A stretch of 64,000 bases of DNA from Lactifluus volemus (taxonomy: Eukaryota; Basidiomycota; Agaricomycetes; Russulales; Russulaceae): NCBI GenBank assembly GCA_022376515.1, contig WTXI01000053.1:1-64000 (forward strand), written 5' to 3'. Every line of letters begins with the position of its first letter. The first letter of the stretch is position 1. Below the pieces are notes generated by a model. That model made no database searches, was not told the DNA's origin, and saw nothing but the letters and a program-made list of their open reading frames with translations. This document shows positions 60,472 to 64,000 of this stretch, piece after piece. The translations under genes were made by a program, and so were the position numbers.

Positions 60472-60914
60472 GATGGTACATGTACTAGTACGTCTGGCGG
60501 TAGGGCGCCATCCCAGCCTCCTTGCAACCACGTTGTATGTTACATTCCTATCTTTACGCCCGGCTCGGACTCGTGTAGAGCCACACAGGCCTCATGTCCA
60601 AATAGTTTGAGCCTACACTATATGCTAGAGGTCAGAGATATATTTAAAAGCACCCAAATCATCGTAAAATGGTGGTAAATACTAGTCACTCTCACCCATG
60701 CGCTTTCAGGTGAACTTTCACTCGTGATGTAGCCCTGCCAATTTGAGTGCGATCGCAATCTCATTGGCGTCAACGCCTACCGGCCCGGCTGCAACCCGCT
60801 CGCTCGCTTCATTCGTACAAGCCAGATAGAGAATCATTCGTTTACCATCGCGAAGTTTCTCCCACTCTTTCCCTTTTTCCTCGCTCGCTCCTCCTCCGTA
60901 CGCCCCGTTGTAAT
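60472..60914. other. NLR promoter side and junction of the tandem duplication
   Basis: About 0.44 kb upstream of NLR copy A. Near 60912 the sequence changes abruptly into a copy of the first intron of the unknown gene (compare 54445-54496), which marks the duplication junction. Confidence 0.5.
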
Positions 60915-62584
60915 TGTTGTGTGACATCCACCGCAAAGTTGAATCATCCCTTTAATTTGCAGGTCCAGCTTGTTCCTCCCCAATCCCGTGACCGCACTCG
61001 CTCTATGATCATGACGGACAATAGTCTCAGCCGCACCACCTCCAACCGATCTGACGTATCTATGTATTCTGGTTATTCATCCATCCCTTCCATTCCCTCT
61101 GTCGCGTCTTCCTCCACCGCCTCATCTCGGAGGATCAATCATCCTCCTTTATAACCTTCGGGCCCACAATGTCATGACTAATATTATCGTCCATGCTGGC
61201 ACGAACGCAAAATTTCAGAAACGCGACCTGGAGATTGTAGGGCTCGCTACTCTCGAACCCATCGAGGTATTCGGTTCCAACCAGGCCATTGCCACCCAGT
61301 TTCCTTCACCGAGTAATCGACCCAGCATCGATGACCACCACGACCCCATTCATTACGCTATTCCACGGCCTGGGACTTCGGATGGTGTGCATACACCTGC
61401 TTCATCTTCTTTATCGCTTACGTTTAAGCGTGGACGCTACATCCCCAACCACGCCTGTGGTGGTTCGGACCGATAATAATTTGACTCCCACCAATGGTTC
61501 GAAAACGATCCTGGGCAGGTTCTTCAAGAAGAGGGATAGCCAGCCGACATCGCCACCTCCATCGTCTCCCTTGTCATCTCCCTTGAGTAATTCGTTTTTT
61601 CGTGCGCCACGCCCAACGGGACAGTCTTTTATGATACCCCAGAGAAATTCGAAGCGAGATTCAAAGCCAGGCCCTGGACAACATTCGGAACCGTCTATGA
61701 GATACACACGAGTCCGCATTTGCAACCTGCAGTTCTCGGCATTCACCCTTCTTGTAGCTCACCGATACTCCCACCAAAAGGCCGACCTCATAATTACACC
61801 TGGGTCTTGCGGAAATGGATCAAGATGGTCTGTTGGGCAACGTCATCGGGCATATGAATTCTCTCAGCTTATTAGATGAGCGGCGACAATCACGGAACGA
61901 GCCAGAAGAGGGCGCTGCGGATGTCCTGTTTGTGTGGACCCGCGGAAAGAAGAAAAGAAAGTCAAGCGAATCCGGACGACCAGCTGGCGGCCCTAGATCC
62001 AATGTCACTCGTCCGCCAAGATCACCCTCGGCGTCCTCGCTAATCAACCGGGCTGATGGACAGAACCGAGAAGTGGCTGTCCACTCTATCGGGCCATATC
62101 ATATCGACGGCAAGCGAGTTTGACGGTGCCGCGGGGCGCGCACGCGGGACGACGACGGTGGTGATGAGAGCGATCCTGAAGACTCGGAGACTCCCTGGAC
62201 GTGTACGGCCGTCATATCCCGACTCGGCGGCGTCGGCGGCGCGGCCAGTACAAATTGCGGTGGTGGCCGTGGTGGCGTGGAAGTGGCGACCCCCCTGCGG
62301 TGCGAGTACGCGTCGCGACATTCTCGCCAACGCCGCATCATCCCAAAGTCGTCGGGTTGCTCAAGGTGCTCTTCCCACTGCCGGATATCGTCGTCGATCG
62401 GCTACAGGTCTGTCGTCGTGTTGTCAATGCTCAGGGTATCGCTCGTCCGAGTTGCGACTTGGACGCGGTGGAAGGGCTCGTGCTCACTGCTGAAGAGATC
62501 AAGGACGTCGTATCTTCGACGGGCCTTTGGCTTATCGTGCGTGAATGCACCGGTGGCGGCGTATACGCGCATAGAGAGCCTTGA
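60915..62584 (+). pseudogene. Second, broken copy of the conserved unknown gene (copy B)
   Basis: Direct repeat of 54445-56184. It begins inside the first intron (GCAAAGT..AATTTGCAGGTCCAGC at 60930-60970), so the first exon is missing. Many insertions and deletions relative to copy A, not all in homopolymers: near 61137-61160 the frame breaks where copy A continues, in-frame changes near 61426 and 61700-61820, and 62250-62290 is rearranged. The C-terminal module (LTAEEIKDVVSSTGLWL) survives in one frame, but the copy cannot encode the full protein. It is about 90 bp shorter than copy A. Confidence 0.75.
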
Positions 62585-63248
62585 GCGCGCAACGCGAGAC
62601 CCAGGCAGGCAGCAGTCATAAATTTTGTTTCTCTCGCAAGCGTGTGTTATAACCATCACAGTATTACTAGCACTGTAACTCGTTTCTCAGTTGCTCATCT
62701 CATCTTTTTACCTTTCTCACACTGTTTGTTTCTCTCTCTCCTAGTAGTATACACACCCGTGCTTTTGTCATCTGCCTCACCATTCTTTTTTCTTTGGTTT
62801 CTCACGAATCTCTTTGGGATTTCTTATATTTATTTGATGCGGTGGTTCTATGGCCAACTCGGAATCGAATATAATGAATGACTCTACTGCTTGGAAGATG
62901 CCAGAATTTTGAATTGGGGTTTCGTGTACGATCCTCCTTGTGAAGATCTGTGATCCCAAGAGAAGGGACAAGATTAGATCACTCAGATCGGATCCGTACG
63001 ATGATCGTTATACAAGAAAGCGAGACCAATACCCTAATACAGTACAATCCACATAGCCTGCTTGCTGGTAACCGATCAAAAATACATTAAACCGCCCTCA
63101 GGACCTCCTCACGTATAGGAAACGCTGCGATAATGGTGAGGAGCGAAGGGTGGCCATGGCTGCATGGATGATATCAGACTTAACGTCTACCAAGAAAATG
63201 GTGGATACATACTACCCCTATTGCGCATCAGCGGTGCCAAGCTTGAGT
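62585..63248. other. Duplicated intergenic region (copy B)
   Basis: Copy of 56180-56875 with small differences. No gene seen. Confidence 0.5.
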
Positions 63249-64000
63249 CTAATCTCTCGACGAGCCGTACTTCAACAATAGCTCCCTGATTGAATCCTTG
63301 TTTCTCTTCATCTCTACTCTGCGTCTACTGTCGCGGGGCGTAAAATAGCCCCAGCCCCGAGGCGGCTCTCTGTCCACTGCTTGGAATGGTGTCCGTCCTT
63401 CATCGTCCCGCACGTGTACATCGGCACCAAGCTCCAGTAGCTGCTGCACGACATTCAGGTGTCCCCTTCTTGATGAGGCCTCATGCAGTAGAGACTTGCG
63501 CCTGAAGGGCAGAGAATGTGGGTTCCCAGATTGGTGTAGTAGCAGCTGTACGAGTTGCGGATGTCCCCCCCCCAGCGCATAATAGAGTGGTGGCACTGCC
63601 AACAAATACCCCGTGGCGTTCGGATCTGCATTGGACTCGAGAAGTAGTTTTGCAATCTCTACATGTCCCTTGATTGACGCCAGATGTAGTGGGGTCTCGC
63701 CAGAGCTATTCTTGAGGTTCGGATATGCATTGGACTCAAGAAGTAGTTTTGCAATCTCCACATGTCCCGCACTTGATGCCAGATGTAGTGGGGAGTCGCC
63801 GTACATATTCTTGAGGTTCGGATTTGCATTTGACTCAAGAAGTAGTTGTGCAGTCTCCACATGTCCCGCTTCTGACGCCTTATGTAGTTGGGTTTCGCCA
63901 CCGTTATCCTTGGCATTTACGTCTCCACCGTATTCAATCAGTAATTGAAAAAGCCTGAGATGGCCTCTACGGGATGCAATAAATAAAGGAGTGCGGCCCG
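63249..64000 (-). CDS. NLR ankyrin region, copy B (continues past the window)
   Basis: The C-terminal part of a second Goodbye-NACHT-ankyrin gene, same strand as copy A; its N-terminus lies beyond 64000. The frame is open to the window edge through GDVNAKDNGGETQLHKAS and then five ankyrin repeats to KYGSSRD, stop at 63249. Compared with copy A it has one extra 33-residue repeat (NAYPNLKNSSGETPLHLAS) and many substitutions in the variable repeat positions. The extra 99 bp explains the offset change between the two copies, 6472 bp at the outer repeats against 6373 bp at the stop codon. Whether the full gene is intact cannot be seen. Confidence 0.75.
   Translation of the reverse strand, partial: GRTPLFIASRRGHLRLFQLLIEYGGDVNAKDNGGETQLHKASEAGHVETAQLLLESNANPNLKNMYGDSPLHLASSAGHVEIAKLLLESNAYPNLKNSSGETPLHLASIKGHVEIAKLLLESNADPNATGYLLAVPPLYYALGGGHPQLVQLLLHQSGNPHSLPFRRKSLLHEASSRRGHLNVVQQLLELGADVHVRDDEGRTPFQAVDREPPRGWGYFTPRDSRRRVEMKRNKDSIRELLLKYGSSRD

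Larger units (their letters stand above)
54445..60914. repeat. Tandem duplication unit (about 6.4 kb)
   Basis: The unit runs from the first intron of the unknown gene through the NLR gene to 60914, and the next copy starts at 60915 in the same orientation and continues to the window end. Both copies keep gene order and orientation. Divergence between copies is moderate: long stretches are near identical, others have indels. Confidence 0.75.

Noticed and set aside
1..64000. CRISPR array, prophage, bacterial operon or insertion sequence
   Set aside because: Spliceosomal introns throughout and eukaryotic gene families; no array of spaced identical repeats and no transposase found.

Overview
The window is nuclear DNA of a filamentous basidiomycete. 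Genes lie on both strands, have many 45-80 nt GT-AG introns, and are packed with short spacers. The family make-up (Goodbye-NACHT-ankyrin STAND receptor, AIM9-like phosphotransferase family, crinkler-type N-terminal domain, atypical G-alpha, Set3-type PHD/SET protein) fits Agaricomycetes, most likely the Rhizoctonia/Ceratobasidium group. This placement is inference from remembered protein resemblance, not from a database search.

Layout. 1-2100: repeats and low-complexity DNA. 2102-4185: decayed genes, namely a frameshifted crinkler-type fragment and a phosphotransferase-like pseudogene whose middle part is inverted. 4818-6313: SAM-methyltransferase-like gene. 6589-10603: importin-13/Kap122 karyopherin. 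11739-14050 (-): tyrosyl-DNA phosphodiesterase 1. 14051-19205: sparse DNA with one small unknown gene. 19206-22949: QCR6, a histidine acid phosphatase family protein and Mn superoxide dismutase (-). 23938-33314: Set3-like PHD/SET protein (-), METTL16 RNA methyltransferase (-) and the exportin CSE1 (+); the last two are divergent with only 93 bp between start codons. 33733-34790 (-): multi-pass membrane protein. 37555-39945: NHX-type Na+/H+ exchanger. 42609-44661: atypical G-alpha. 45192-46771: Cbf1-like bHLH factor. 49708-51721 (-): single-pass membrane protein. 51969-53124: ALKBH6-like dioxygenase. 54208-64000: a conserved unknown gene and a Goodbye-NACHT-ankyrin NLR, followed by a second, direct tandem copy of the pair that runs off the window.

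Most genes are unlinked housekeeping functions: nuclear transport (Kap122, CSE1), DNA/RNA repair and modification (TDP1, ALKBH6, METTL16), mitochondrial energy and redox (QCR6, SOD), ion homeostasis (NHX), signalling (G-alpha) and transcription/chromatin (Cbf1, Set3). The accessory parts are the left end (decayed effector-like and kinase-like genes) and the right end (tandemly duplicated NLR module).

Caution for users: at about a dozen places a conserved reading frame is broken by what looks like one missing base, usually in a run of 2-4 identical bases. Unpolished sequence is the simplest explanation, so automatic translation will truncate several genes that are probably intact.
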